Below, piece after piece: positions 1-4,923 of a stretch of 6,031 bases of DNA. Source of the DNA: Sulfuricellaceae bacterium. Lineage in GTDB: Bacteria > Pseudomonadota > Gammaproteobacteria > Burkholderiales > UBA9220. The DNA lies in NCBI GenBank assembly GCA_019911985.1, contig JAIOJO010000035.1, positions 1 through 6,031 on the forward strand, written 5' to 3'. Made by a program: the position numbers and the translations under genes. Every line of letters starts with the position of its first letter. Position 1 is the first letter of the stretch. The notes beneath the pieces were generated by a model. That model did not search any database. It was not told the DNA's origin and saw nothing but the letters and a program-made list of their open reading frames with translations.

Positions 1-48
1 GCGGAATTCGTGGCGATTGCCAACAACACCGAGAACCGCCCCGGCTAA
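1..48 (+). CDS. rsmA: 3' end of 16S rRNA adenine dimethyltransferase RsmA/KsgA (partial)
   Basis: Frame 1 reads 15 residues, AEFVAIANNTENRPG, then TAA at 46-48. The motif (S-V)-x-x-F-V-A-I-A-N is the typical extreme C-terminus of RsmA, which dimethylates two adjacent adenines near the 3' end of 16S rRNA. Support comes from a second, longer copy at 781-876 that extends the match upstream (LGINPGLRAKNLSVAEF), which resembles RsmA C-termini. rsmA commonly lies next to and facing gloA-plsC-gmhB-glyS in betaproteobacteria (from memory), which fits. Only the tail is visible, so I cannot tell whether the gene upstream is intact or whether this is itself a remnant. Confidence 0.6.
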   Translation, partial: AEFVAIANNTENRPG

Positions 49-64
49 ACCCGGATTTGTAGCC
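1..64 (+). repeat. Direct repeat, left copy (rsmA tail)
   Basis: Bases 1-64 match 829-892 at 58 of 64 positions with no gap, at an offset of 828 bases. The match covers the last 15 rsmA codons, the stop and 16 bases beyond it, and ends sharply after the shared GTAGCC (59-64 and 887-892). The left boundary lies outside the window. Confidence 0.85.
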
Positions 65-232
65 CTGTGCGTTCGCCCTTTTCCCACGAGCCAGTCGCCT
101 CGTCACATTTTTTTACAAACCGACCCGCTGCCGACACATTCGGTTTACATTTTTGCGCTAGAGTCATTTACCTTGCCATCGGACCATTTTGGATCGCGGA
201 CGCAATTCAACTTATTTTGAAAGGAGATTTCC
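49..232. other. Intergenic region between rsmA and the secreted-protein gene
   Basis: 184 bases, AT-richer than the flanking genes, presumably holding the promoter of the gene at 233. Two TTTACA hexamers (112-117 and 144-149) resemble -35 boxes, but neither has a good -10 at normal spacing. AAACCGA (117-123) and TCGGTTT (140-146) form a short inverted repeat with a 16-base loop around the second hexamer, which may be chance. No convincing terminator follows the rsmA stop. Confidence 0.4.
221..226 (+). promoter_or_regulatory. Ribosome binding site fixing the start at 233
   Basis: AAGGAG lies 6 bases before the ATG at 233. It is the strongest Shine-Dalgarno match in the left half. It supports the 170-residue frame over the longer overlapping plus-strand frame that begins at 67. 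Confidence 0.8.
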
Positions 233-745
233 ATGAACTCGGCAAAACGGACTATTCCCGCGCTAGCCCTGGCCGCGGCCAGCCTATGGAGCGCATCGGC
301 CCTGGCGACGGCACTCCCGCTCAACTCCAGCCGCACCTGCCCCAAAGGCGGCACGAGCACGATGAGCGGCTCCTACGACACTGTCACCGGCCAAGTTTCC
401 ATGACCTCGACCGTGAGCCAATGCACGCTGTGGAACGGCGAAGTCCAGAACGGCTCGACCACGCTCACCGGCACCATCCTTCCCGGCACCGGCAGCCTCG
501 TCAATATCGACCTGAGCACCACGGAAACGGCCTCCGTCACCCGCAACACCTCCAGCCTCACCCATACTTGCACCGCCACCAAGAAAGGGACTTTCGACCA
601 GAGCACCCGCTTGTTCACCGGGCAGAGCAGCAGCAACTGCTCCAACGACGGCGTAACCCACGACGCGGAAGGGCTGGCCGAATACCTGCTGCGCCGCGCC
701 GCCGTGTTGCCGGCTCCCACCGCAACGTCCACACCAACGCAATAA
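233..745 (+). CDS. Putative secreted Ser/Thr-rich protein with two Cys-paired repeats, function unknown
   Basis: 170 residues. I do not recognise a family. Residues 1-25 are a clear Sec signal peptide: basic start (K5, R6), Ala/Leu-rich core and a likely signal peptidase I site after S-A-L-A (A25). The product should therefore be exported to the periplasm or beyond. The mature part is rich in Ser, Thr, Gly and Asn, suggesting beta structure. It has only four cysteines (C36, C64, C113, C136), arranged in two similar segments: T-C36 ... G46-S-Y-D49-x-x-T ... C64 and T-C113 ... G119-T-F-D122-x-x-T ... C136. This looks like an internal duplication with one disulfide per unit. The C-terminal tail is Pro/Thr-rich. 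The start is set by AAGGAG at 221-226. The gene sits alone between two copies of the rsmA tail, suggesting later acquisition. That it is a real gene is likely; any role is unknown. Confidence 0.75.
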   Translation: MNSAKRTIPALALAAASLWSASALATALPLNSSRTCPKGGTSTMSGSYDTVTGQVSMTSTVSQCTLWNGEVQNGSTTLTGTILPGTGSLVNIDLSTTETASVTRNTSSLTHTCTATKKGTFDQSTRLFTGQSSSNCSNDGVTHDAEGLAEYLLRRAAVLPAPTATSTPTQ

Positions 746-750
746 GCCGG

Positions 751-780
751 CGTAGGATGCTGTGAAGTATGAACCGCATC
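751..780 (+). repeat. Degenerate 30-base palindromic repeat, copy 1
   Basis: Matches the reverse complement of 2212-2241 at 26 of 30 positions. It begins CGTAGGATGC and ends GAACCGCATC, with imperfect hairpin arms GATGCTGT and ACCGCATC. Such short GTAGGATGCGGT-type palindromes are dispersed, REP-like intergenic elements in many proteobacterial genomes (from memory). It lies 5 bases after the stop of the secreted-protein gene and directly abuts the rsmA fragment, so it marks a rearrangement junction. Confidence 0.7.
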
Positions 781-876
781 TACGAGCTGGGAATCAATCC
801 CGGCCTGCGCGCCAAAAACCTGAGCGTGGCGGAGTTCGTGGCGATTGCCAACAACACCGGGAACCGTCCTGGCTAA
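781..876 (+). pseudogene. rsmA: Truncated second copy of the rsmA 3' end
   Basis: Translates to YELGINPGLRAKNLSVAEF followed by VAIANNTGNRPG and TAA (874-876), the last 31 residues of an RsmA-like protein. The 829-876 part differs from the copy at 1-48 by four bases, only one of them changing an amino acid (Glu to Gly). An in-frame ATG at 769 precedes it, but that ATG and the following Asn-Arg-Ile belong to the 30-base repeat, and a TGA sits just upstream at 763-765. A 35-residue product would lack the methyltransferase domain, so this is a remnant. The largely synonymous differences suggest divergence while both tails were under selection, for example a tail imported from a related strain rather than a recent local duplication. 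That is inference from few sites. Confidence 0.75.
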
Positions 877-892
877 ACCTGGCTTTGTAGCC
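829..892 (+). repeat. Direct repeat, right copy (rsmA tail)
   Basis: Partner of 1-64. The six differences map to 834, 860, 867, 870, 880 and 883. The two copies bracket the intergenic promoter region, the secreted-protein gene and the first 30-base repeat. Confidence 0.85.
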
Positions 893-972
893 TGGATGAA
901 GCGCAGCGGAATCCGGGATGGCGGCAACCCTCTTAAGCAAGCCCGGATTCCGCTGCGCTTCATCCAGGCTAC
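887..972. repeat. Perfect 31-base inverted repeat (REP-like), possible bidirectional terminator
   Basis: Arms 887-917 and 942-972 are perfect reverse complements around a 24-base loop (918-941). The outer end reads GTAGCCTGGATGAAGCGC. This is a dispersed intergenic repeat known from many beta- and gammaproteobacteria (from memory). It is often mistranslated as a small protein beginning MKRSGIR. Here it separates the rsmA remnant from the minus-strand ATPase gene, whose stop codon (969-971) lies inside the right arm. The long stem could stop transcription from both sides, but there is no T-tract, so terminator function is inferred only. Confidence 0.85.
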
Positions 973-2150
973 GCTTGTTGTATTTCCGGTGCCAGGCCGG
1001 CGAGCGAGATCGCTTCGATGTCTTCCGCCAAACGATAGCGCTCCTGGCCGGGGTAAACGACGAATTTTTTCGCGGGCTTAAGGTCGGCACAGGCGGAATA
1101 AAAGCCGCGTTCCACCTTGGGCGCGAGGCTGCGCTTGATTTCGATGGCCCATAGGCGATCATCCGGCCAGGCCAGCAGCAAGTCGATCTCGGCACCGCCG
1201 CTGGTGCGGTAAAAATAGGCTTGCGCGTCGCCCTTGCCGCTCCCTTGCGCCGCGGCGATCAGGTTTTCGATGACAAAGCATTCCCAGCTTTGCCCGACTA
1301 CGGGATGGCCGAGCAGTGTTTCCTTGTCCGGGATGCCGAGCAGGGCATGGACCAGGCCGCTGTCGCGCACATAGACTTTGGGGGCTTTGACCAAGCGCTT
1401 GCCTAAATTGGCATGCCAGGGAGGCAAGCGGCGCACCAGCAACAAGTCCACCAGCAAATCCAGGTAGCTGCCGGCGGTTTTGACGTCGACGCCCAGATTG
1501 CGTGCCAACTGCGACGTGTTCAGCAGTCCGCCCTGACGGTGGGCAAGCATGCCCCAGAAACGGCGCAGGGTTTCGGCGGCGATGCGCGGGCCGAACTGGG
1601 GAATATCCCGCTCCAGATAGGTGCGGATGAAGTCTTGCCGCCAACGCAGGCTGCGGGCGTTATCGGGGGCAAGCAGGCTTTCCGGAAAACCGCCGCGCAG
1701 CCACAGATCGTCGGCAGGTAAGCGCGAGGTTTCCAGCACTTGAAAGGGCATAAGTTCAAGATAGGCGATGCGCCCGGCCAGCGTTTCGCCAGTCTGCTTG
1801 AGCAAGTCGAGGGAAGCCGAACCCAGCAGCAGATACAGCCCGGCCCGCCGTCCGGCGCGGCGGCTTTGGTCGATGAGGCCGCGCAACGCGGGAAACAGGC
1901 CAGGGACGCGATGCACTTCGTCGAGAATGACCAATTTGTCTAAATGGTCAGCCAGATAAAGTTCCGGCTGGGCAAGCTTGGCCCTGTCCCGCTCGGATTC
2001 CATGTCCAGGTAAAGCGCGCGCGGATCGATGGCCTTGCCTATTTCCAAAGCCAGCGTAGTCTTGCCGACTTGGCGCGGCCCCAGCAGTGCCACGGCGGGA
2101 GAATGGGCAATGGCATCGGCGAGTTGAGCGCTGAGAATTCGGTTAATCAT
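969..2150 (-). CDS. AAA ATPase of the AAA_14/DUF4143 type (COG1373-like)
   Basis: 393 residues, the usual full length for this family. An N-terminal P-loop ATPase domain shows Walker A GPRQVGKT (24-31), Walker B with ILDEVHR (75-81), a sensor-like LLLGSAS (107-113) and the family motif ETLAGRI (122-128). The C-terminal part is DUF4143-like, with a helix-turn-helix-like stretch in the middle and a nuclease-fold signature near the end: GGAEIDLLL (E321, D323) followed by AIEIKRS (E337, K339). This E/D...ExK pattern is that of the PD-(D/E)xK fold, although nuclease activity is not established for the family. The cellular role of these ATPases is unknown and they occur as scattered accessory genes. 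The start at 2150 is chosen because family members begin M-I-x-R just before the Walker A strand, and an in-frame stop lies 18 bases upstream. No spaced ribosome binding site exists. The stop codon comes from the flanking repeat. Confidence 0.9.
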   Translation of the reverse strand: MINRILSAQLADAIAHSPAVALLGPRQVGKTTLALEIGKAIDPRALYLDMESERDRAKLAQPELYLADHLDKLVILDEVHRVPGLFPALRGLIDQSRRAGRRAGLYLLLGSASLDLLKQTGETLAGRIAYLELMPFQVLETSRLPADDLWLRGGFPESLLAPDNARSLRWRQDFIRTYLERDIPQFGPRIAAETLRRFWGMLAHRQGGLLNTSQLARNLGVDVKTAGSYLDLLVDLLLVRRLPPWHANLGKRLVKAPKVYVRDSGLVHALLGIPDKETLLGHPVVGQSWECFVIENLIAAAQGSGKGDAQAYFYRTSGGAEIDLLLAWPDDRLWAIEIKRSLAPKVERGFYSACADLKPAKKFVVYPGQERYRLAEDIEAISLAGLAPEIQQA

Positions 2151-2188
2151 CCTTGCAATTATGGAGTTTCATTCCATAAATTGCAAGG
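2151..2188. promoter_or_regulatory. 38-base palindrome abutting the ATPase start codon (putative operator)
   Basis: Arms CCTTGCAATT (2151-2160) and AATTGCAAGG (2179-2188) are perfect complements. They continue as ATGGA (2161-2165) and TCCAT (2173-2177) with one unpaired A at 2178 and a 7-base loop. The palindrome ends exactly at the ATG of the minus-strand ATPase gene. Its size and place fit a dimeric repressor site or an autoregulatory operator. As RNA it would be a start-site hairpin. The symmetry is directly visible; the function is inferred. Confidence 0.6.
2158..2186 (-). promoter_or_regulatory. Candidate sigma-70-type promoter for the ATPase, predicted leaderless
   Basis: On the minus strand TTGCAA (2186-2181, 4 of 6 to consensus) is followed after 17 bases by CATAAT (2163-2158, 5 of 6). 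Normal spacing from the -10 puts the transcript start at about 2151-2150, on the A of the ATG. This would explain the absence of a spaced Shine-Dalgarno site. Both boxes lie within the palindrome, so a protein bound there would block RNA polymerase. Confidence 0.4.
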
Positions 2189-2211
2189 ATAACAGACCGT
2201 AGCACTCGATT

Positions 2212-2241
2212 GATGCGGTTCGTTCCTCACCGCATCCTACG
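2212..2241 (-). repeat. 30-base palindromic repeat, copy 2 (inverted relative to copy 1)
   Basis: On the minus strand it reads from CGTAGGATGC to GAACCGCATC with intact hairpin arms GATGCGGT and ACCGCATC (plus-strand 2212-2219 and 2229-2236). It is the better preserved member of the pair with 751-780. It lies in the 142-base gap between gloA and the ATPase gene. A second small inverted repeat follows (TTTGGC 2244-2249, GCCAAA 2262-2267), with no T-tract to make a convincing terminator for gloA. Confidence 0.75.
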
Positions 2242-2292
2242 TGTTTGGCTGGCCCGAACTGGCCAAAATACGGTATGCAGTCCAGCAGGATG

Positions 2293-2670
2293 CTAGCGCT
2301 CGATAAACTCGATCTTGTAGCCGTCCGGGTCCTCGACGAAGGCGATCCAGGTCTTGCCGCCGTGCAGCGCCGGGCCGTATACGACCTTGCCGCCCTTGGC
2401 CGCCACATCCCCGCAGGTCTTGCGGATGTCCGCCACCGCGATGGCGACGTGGCCGTAGCCGGTGCCCAGTTCGTATTTCTCCACGCCCCAGTTGTAGGTC
2501 AGCTCGATTACGGCACCCTCGGACTCGCTGCCGTAGCCGACGAAGGCCAGGGTGTATTTGCCGTCGGGGTAGTCGTTGCGGCGCAGCAGCTTCATCCCCA
2601 GCACCTCGGTGTAGAAAGCGATGGACTTGTCCAGGTCGCCGACGCGGATCATGGTGTGCAGTATGCGCAT
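2293..2670 (-). CDS. gloA: Lactoylglutathione lyase (glyoxalase I)
   Basis: 125 residues. It converts the hemithioacetal of methylglyoxal and glutathione to S-lactoylglutathione, the first cytosolic step of methylglyoxal detoxification. The whole chain resembles E. coli GloA: MRILHTMIRVGDL at the start, ELTYNWGVEKYELGTGYGH in the middle and FVEDPDGYKIEFIE at the end. The four expected metal ligands are present: H5, E56, H74 and E121. It is about ten residues shorter at the C-terminus than E. coli GloA, beyond the last ligand, so activity should not be affected. The start has a strong site, CGGAGG at 2675-2680, 4 bases before the ATG. It lies on the same strand as the plsC block but 173 bases away, so it may be read through or have its own promoter. 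A TTTAAT -10-like box (2689-2684) lacks a good -35. Confidence 0.96.
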   Translation of the reverse strand: MRILHTMIRVGDLDKSIAFYTEVLGMKLLRRNDYPDGKYTLAFVGYGSESEGAVIELTYNWGVEKYELGTGYGHVAIAVADIRKTCGDVAAKGGKVVYGPALHGGKTWIAFVEDPDGYKIEFIER

Positions 2671-2788
2671 AAAACCTCCGGTAATTAAACCTACAAAAAA
2701 CCGTGAACCGCCCAGGAGGAAAAGGAATCAATTGCTTGCAGTCTCTCCCCGCCAACGTCCGGGCGAACGGCAGACCTCGCTATTGCTT

Positions 2789-2818
2789 TCCCTTGCGGCC
2801 CTTTGCGTCCTTGGCGGT
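2789..2818 (-). repeat. Short degenerate tandem/dispersed intergenic repeat
   Basis: On the minus strand the bases read as three similar 9-10-base units: CGCCAAGGA, CGCAAAGGG, CCGCAAGGGA. This resembles a 'CCGCCAAGGACGCAAAGG' motif that recurs in intergenic DNA of many environmental proteobacteria (from memory). It sits in the 173-base gap between the metallopeptidase gene and gloA. The rest of that gap shows no gene and no clear terminator. Confidence 0.45.
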
Positions 2819-2843
2819 AAGAAGCCTTTTTTAGCTTGATCGA

Positions 2844-3584
2844 TTATAGCCGGTGGTAGCGCTCGCCGTGGCGCCGCAAGGCGCTATGCGCGTCCCGGTA
2901 CTGCGGCAGATGGCGTTCGACGATGGCCCAGAAGCGCGGCGAGTGGTTGAGTTCGGCGAGGTGGGCGAGTTCGTGCACCACGACGTAGTCGATCTGGCTG
3001 ATGGGGGCTTGGATCAGGCGCCAGTTGAGGCGGATTTCGCCGCGGGAATTGCAACTGCCCCAGCGGGTGCGGGCGCTGGAAAGGGCGAAGCGGGCGATTT
3101 TCAGCTCCATGCGCGGCGCGTAGTGGCCGATGCGCTGTTGAAAATGGAGCTTGGCCTGGCAGCGATACCATTGTTCCACCTTGCGCTGCACCGCCGCCGC
3201 GTCGGCGGGGTCGGGCACGGCCACGTGCAGGCTGTCGTCCTCCAGCACCGGCGCGTGCCGCGCGCCGCCCACCTTCAGGGCCAGCGCCACCTCGCTGCCG
3301 AGAAACAGCAGCTTGGCACCATGCTGCCAGGTTAAGGGCGCCTGCTGTTTCGCCCGCCACTCGTCCAGCTTGGCGAGCAGCCAGCCGGCGCGCTGGCGCA
3401 GCAGGTCTTCGAGATAACTCAGCGAGGTTTTCAGCGGAGCGCTGACGGTGACGCCGTGGCGGTCAATGCGCAAACCGACGGTGCGGCGGCGCGGACTGCG
3501 CTTGAGCCGGTAGCCGACCTCCTGCCCGTCCAGGCGGATCGACCGGCTTTCCGCAACCGCCGTCGGCTTGCGGAAGAAAGCCAT
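2844..3584 (-). CDS. YgjP/SprT-like zinc metallopeptidase (M48-type, DUF45)
   Basis: 246 residues. The C-terminal half carries the hallmarks of the YgjP/DUF45 family: RWGSCNSRGEIRLNWRL (from residue 174), then HELAHLAELNHSPRFW with zinc-ligand candidates H204, H208 and H214 and catalytic E205. The N-terminal half (GYRLKRSPRRRTVGLRI) is the typical basic beta-rich lead-in. No signal peptide or membrane segment is seen, so it is probably cytosolic. Natural substrates of the family are not well defined. The same frame stays open upstream to 4184, but that part lies entirely within plsC in another frame. The Met at 3584, followed by AFFRKP, is the sensible start. It lies 2 bases after the plsC stop with no strong ribosome binding site, implying translational coupling to plsC. 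Confidence 0.92.
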   Translation of the reverse strand: MAFFRKPTAVAESRSIRLDGQEVGYRLKRSPRRRTVGLRIDRHGVTVSAPLKTSLSYLEDLLRQRAGWLLAKLDEWRAKQQAPLTWQHGAKLLFLGSEVALALKVGGARHAPVLEDDSLHVAVPDPADAAAVQRKVEQWYRCQAKLHFQQRIGHYAPRMELKIARFALSSARTRWGSCNSRGEIRLNWRLIQAPISQIDYVVVHELAHLAELNHSPRFWAIVERHLPQYRDAHSALRRHGERYHRL

Positions 3585-3586
3585 GT

Positions 3587-4306
3587 TCAGGCCGCCCGCG
3601 AGCCGGCGAGGGTGGCCATTTGGTCCTCGATCCAGGCTTCCACCCAGCGGTTCAGTTCGTCGGCCTTCATGCCGTGGGTGTCGATGGGTTCGCCTATCAT
3701 CACGGTAATCGTGCCGGGGCGCTTGACGAAACCGTTCTTGCCCCAGAATTCGCCGGCATTGTGGGCCACCGGCAGCGCCTTGACGTGGGCATGGGTCGCC
3801 AGCCAGGCGCCGCCGATCTGGTAATGCCCCTTCTGCCCCGGCGGGATCCGTGTGCCCTCGGGAAAAACCAGCACCGACATGCCCTCGGCCAAGCGCGCGC
3901 GGCCCTGCTCCACCACTTGCTTGAGCGCCTGCCTGCCCGCGTTGCGGTCGATGGCGACCGGCTTGAGCATGGCCAGCCCCCAGCCGAAAAAAGGCAGCAG
4001 CAGCAGTTCGCGCTTCAGCACCCAAACATGCGGGGGAAGGATTCTCTGGAAAGCGATGGTTTCCCACGCCGACTGGTGCTTGGACAGGATCACCACCGGC
4101 TCGGCGGGAATATGCTCGGCGCCCAGCACGCGGTAGTCCAGCTTGCAGGTGAAGCGCAGCCAGTAGGTCATGGACTTGGCCCATAGCGAAACGACGCGAT
4201 AACGGGTAAGCAGGCTAAAGGGGAAAGTGAACAGCGCGGCCAGGGAAAACAGCGGCACCGTCAACCATTGCCCAAGGGCGAACAACAGCGAACGCAGGTA
4301 AATCAT
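3587..4306 (-). CDS. plsC: 1-acyl-sn-glycerol-3-phosphate acyltransferase
   Basis: 239 residues. It acylates lysophosphatidic acid to phosphatidic acid at the inner membrane, a core step of phospholipid synthesis. A hydrophobic N-terminal segment (about residues 7-34) should anchor it. Acyltransferase motifs follow in order: KHQSAWET (76-83), the AIDRN block (118-122), FPEGTR (148-153) and the ALPVAHN block (177-183). The catalytic motif is H77-x4-E82 rather than the textbook H-x4-D; I recall similar KHQS-W-E forms in betaproteobacterial homologues, so it is probably active. The ATG overlaps the gmhB stop by four bases (ATGA), and the metallopeptidase gene starts 2 bases after its stop. A specialised acyltransferase for another lipid cannot be excluded. 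Confidence 0.93.
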   Translation of the reverse strand: MIYLRSLLFALGQWLTVPLFSLAALFTFPFSLLTRYRVVSLWAKSMTYWLRFTCKLDYRVLGAEHIPAEPVVILSKHQSAWETIAFQRILPPHVWVLKRELLLLPFFGWGLAMLKPVAIDRNAGRQALKQVVEQGRARLAEGMSVLVFPEGTRIPPGQKGHYQIGGAWLATHAHVKALPVAHNAGEFWGKNGFVKRPGTITVMIGEPIDTHGMKADELNRWVEAWIEDQMATLAGSRAA

Positions 4307-4848
4307 GAGTTATCGGGCGCGATAAGATACTCGGCCGCTTCGGCCAAGTTGCTGAAAACCAGGGTATGCGTTGGAATATCGCCCGCCGCCAGGGTTTTTT
4401 CGCCCTTGCCGGTGCGCACCAGGATGGGCTGCGCACCCGCCTTCTCCGCGGCCTGCAGGTCGCGCAGCGAATCGCCCACCGCCGCCACGCCGCTCAGCGC
4501 CAGGCCGTAACGCTGGGCAATCTCCGCCATCATGCCGGGCTTGGGCTTGCGGCAGGCGCATTTGTCGTCGGCGGTGTGGGGGCAGAAAAACAAGGCGTCG
4601 ATGCGCCCGCCGTACTGGGCCAGCAGCTTGTGCATCTTGTCGTGAATGGCGTTCAGCGTGGCCATGTCGAACAGGCCGCGGCCGACGCCGGATTGATTGC
4701 TCGCCACCACCACCCGGAAACCCGCCTGGTTGAGCCGGGCGATGGCTTCCAGGCTGCCGGGAATGGGCTTCCATTCATCCGGATTCTTGATGAATTGGTC
4801 GCTGTCGAAATTGATCACGCCGTCGCGGTCGAGGATAACGAGTTTCAT
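4303..4848 (-). CDS. gmhB: D-glycero-beta-D-manno-heptose-1,7-bisphosphate 7-phosphatase
   Basis: 181 residues, a HAD-family phosphatase of the GmhB/HisB-N type. It removes the 7-phosphate in the ADP-heptose pathway that feeds the LPS inner core. The HAD motifs are complete: DRDGVIN with nucleophile D7 and acid/base D9, ASNQSG (49-54), KPKPG (101-105) and VGDSLRDL (124-131, D126 and D130). The zinc loop has ligands C89, H91, C97 and C99, separating it from plain HAD phosphatases. It follows glyS by 75 bases and overlaps plsC by four. No good ribosome binding site precedes the ATG. A TATGAT box on the minus strand (4894-4889) could be a -10, but no -35 matches, so co-transcription with glyS is more likely. 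The histidinol-phosphatase HisB-N is the main alternative, less likely in this context. Confidence 0.94.
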   Translation of the reverse strand: MKLVILDRDGVINFDSDQFIKNPDEWKPIPGSLEAIARLNQAGFRVVVASNQSGVGRGLFDMATLNAIHDKMHKLLAQYGGRIDALFFCPHTADDKCACRKPKPGMMAEIAQRYGLALSGVAAVGDSLRDLQAAEKAGAQPILVRTGKGEKTLAAGDIPTHTLVFSNLAEAAEYLIAPDNS

Positions 4849-4923
4849 AGTTTTTCAGTGCAGCACGAAGCCGAGTGAGTCAGAAGAAATCATACACTTT
4901 TTTCGTCTCGGCTCCCGGCCCGG

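Noticed and set aside
284..742. Minus-strand 152-codon open frame
   Set aside because: Gly/Ala/Val-rich antisense shadow of the secreted-protein gene with no motif.
67..765. Plus-strand 232-codon open frame overlapping the secreted-protein gene
   Set aside because: Its sequence is His/Arg/Pro-rich low complexity typical of a shifted frame in GC-rich coding DNA, with no ribosome binding site.
769..876. A 35-residue small protein beginning at the ATG at 769
   Set aside because: The ATG and first residues derive from the dispersed repeat, the rest is an RsmA tail, and no ribosome binding site precedes it. Best read as a fusion remnant.
373..963. Minus-strand 196-codon open frame opposite the secreted-protein gene, starting MKRSGIR
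   Set aside because: Its start is the translated REP-like repeat (a known source of spurious small proteins), it crosses the rsmA remnant antisense, and it has no recognisable domain. The opposite-strand gene has a signal peptide and a strong ribosome binding site.
1..2292. CRISPR array, toxin-antitoxin pair or phage-defence operon in the accessory patch
   Set aside because: No regularly spaced repeats, no small paired genes and no known defence partner. The two intact genes face opposite ways and are separated by repeats, so they do not form an operon.
2237..2755. Minus-strand 172-codon open frame across gloA
   Set aside because: Out-of-frame shadow. The gloA frame has all metal ligands and a proper ribosome binding site.
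2822..2837. AAGC/GCTT hairpin with a T run after the metallopeptidase gene as its terminator
   Set aside because: The stem is 4 bases and, in the gene's own direction, the run is A rather than T and lies in the loop.
3585..4184. N-terminal extension of the metallopeptidase to 446 residues
   Set aside because: The extra 200 codons lie wholly inside plsC in a different frame and read as low-complexity Arg/Gly/Ala sequence. The family-like start is the Met at 3584, right after the plsC stop.
4870..4912. Inverted repeat GCCGAG/CTCGGC between glyS and gmhB as a terminator or attenuator
   Set aside because: Only 6-base arms with a 31-base loop and no T-tract in the right place; chance is likely.
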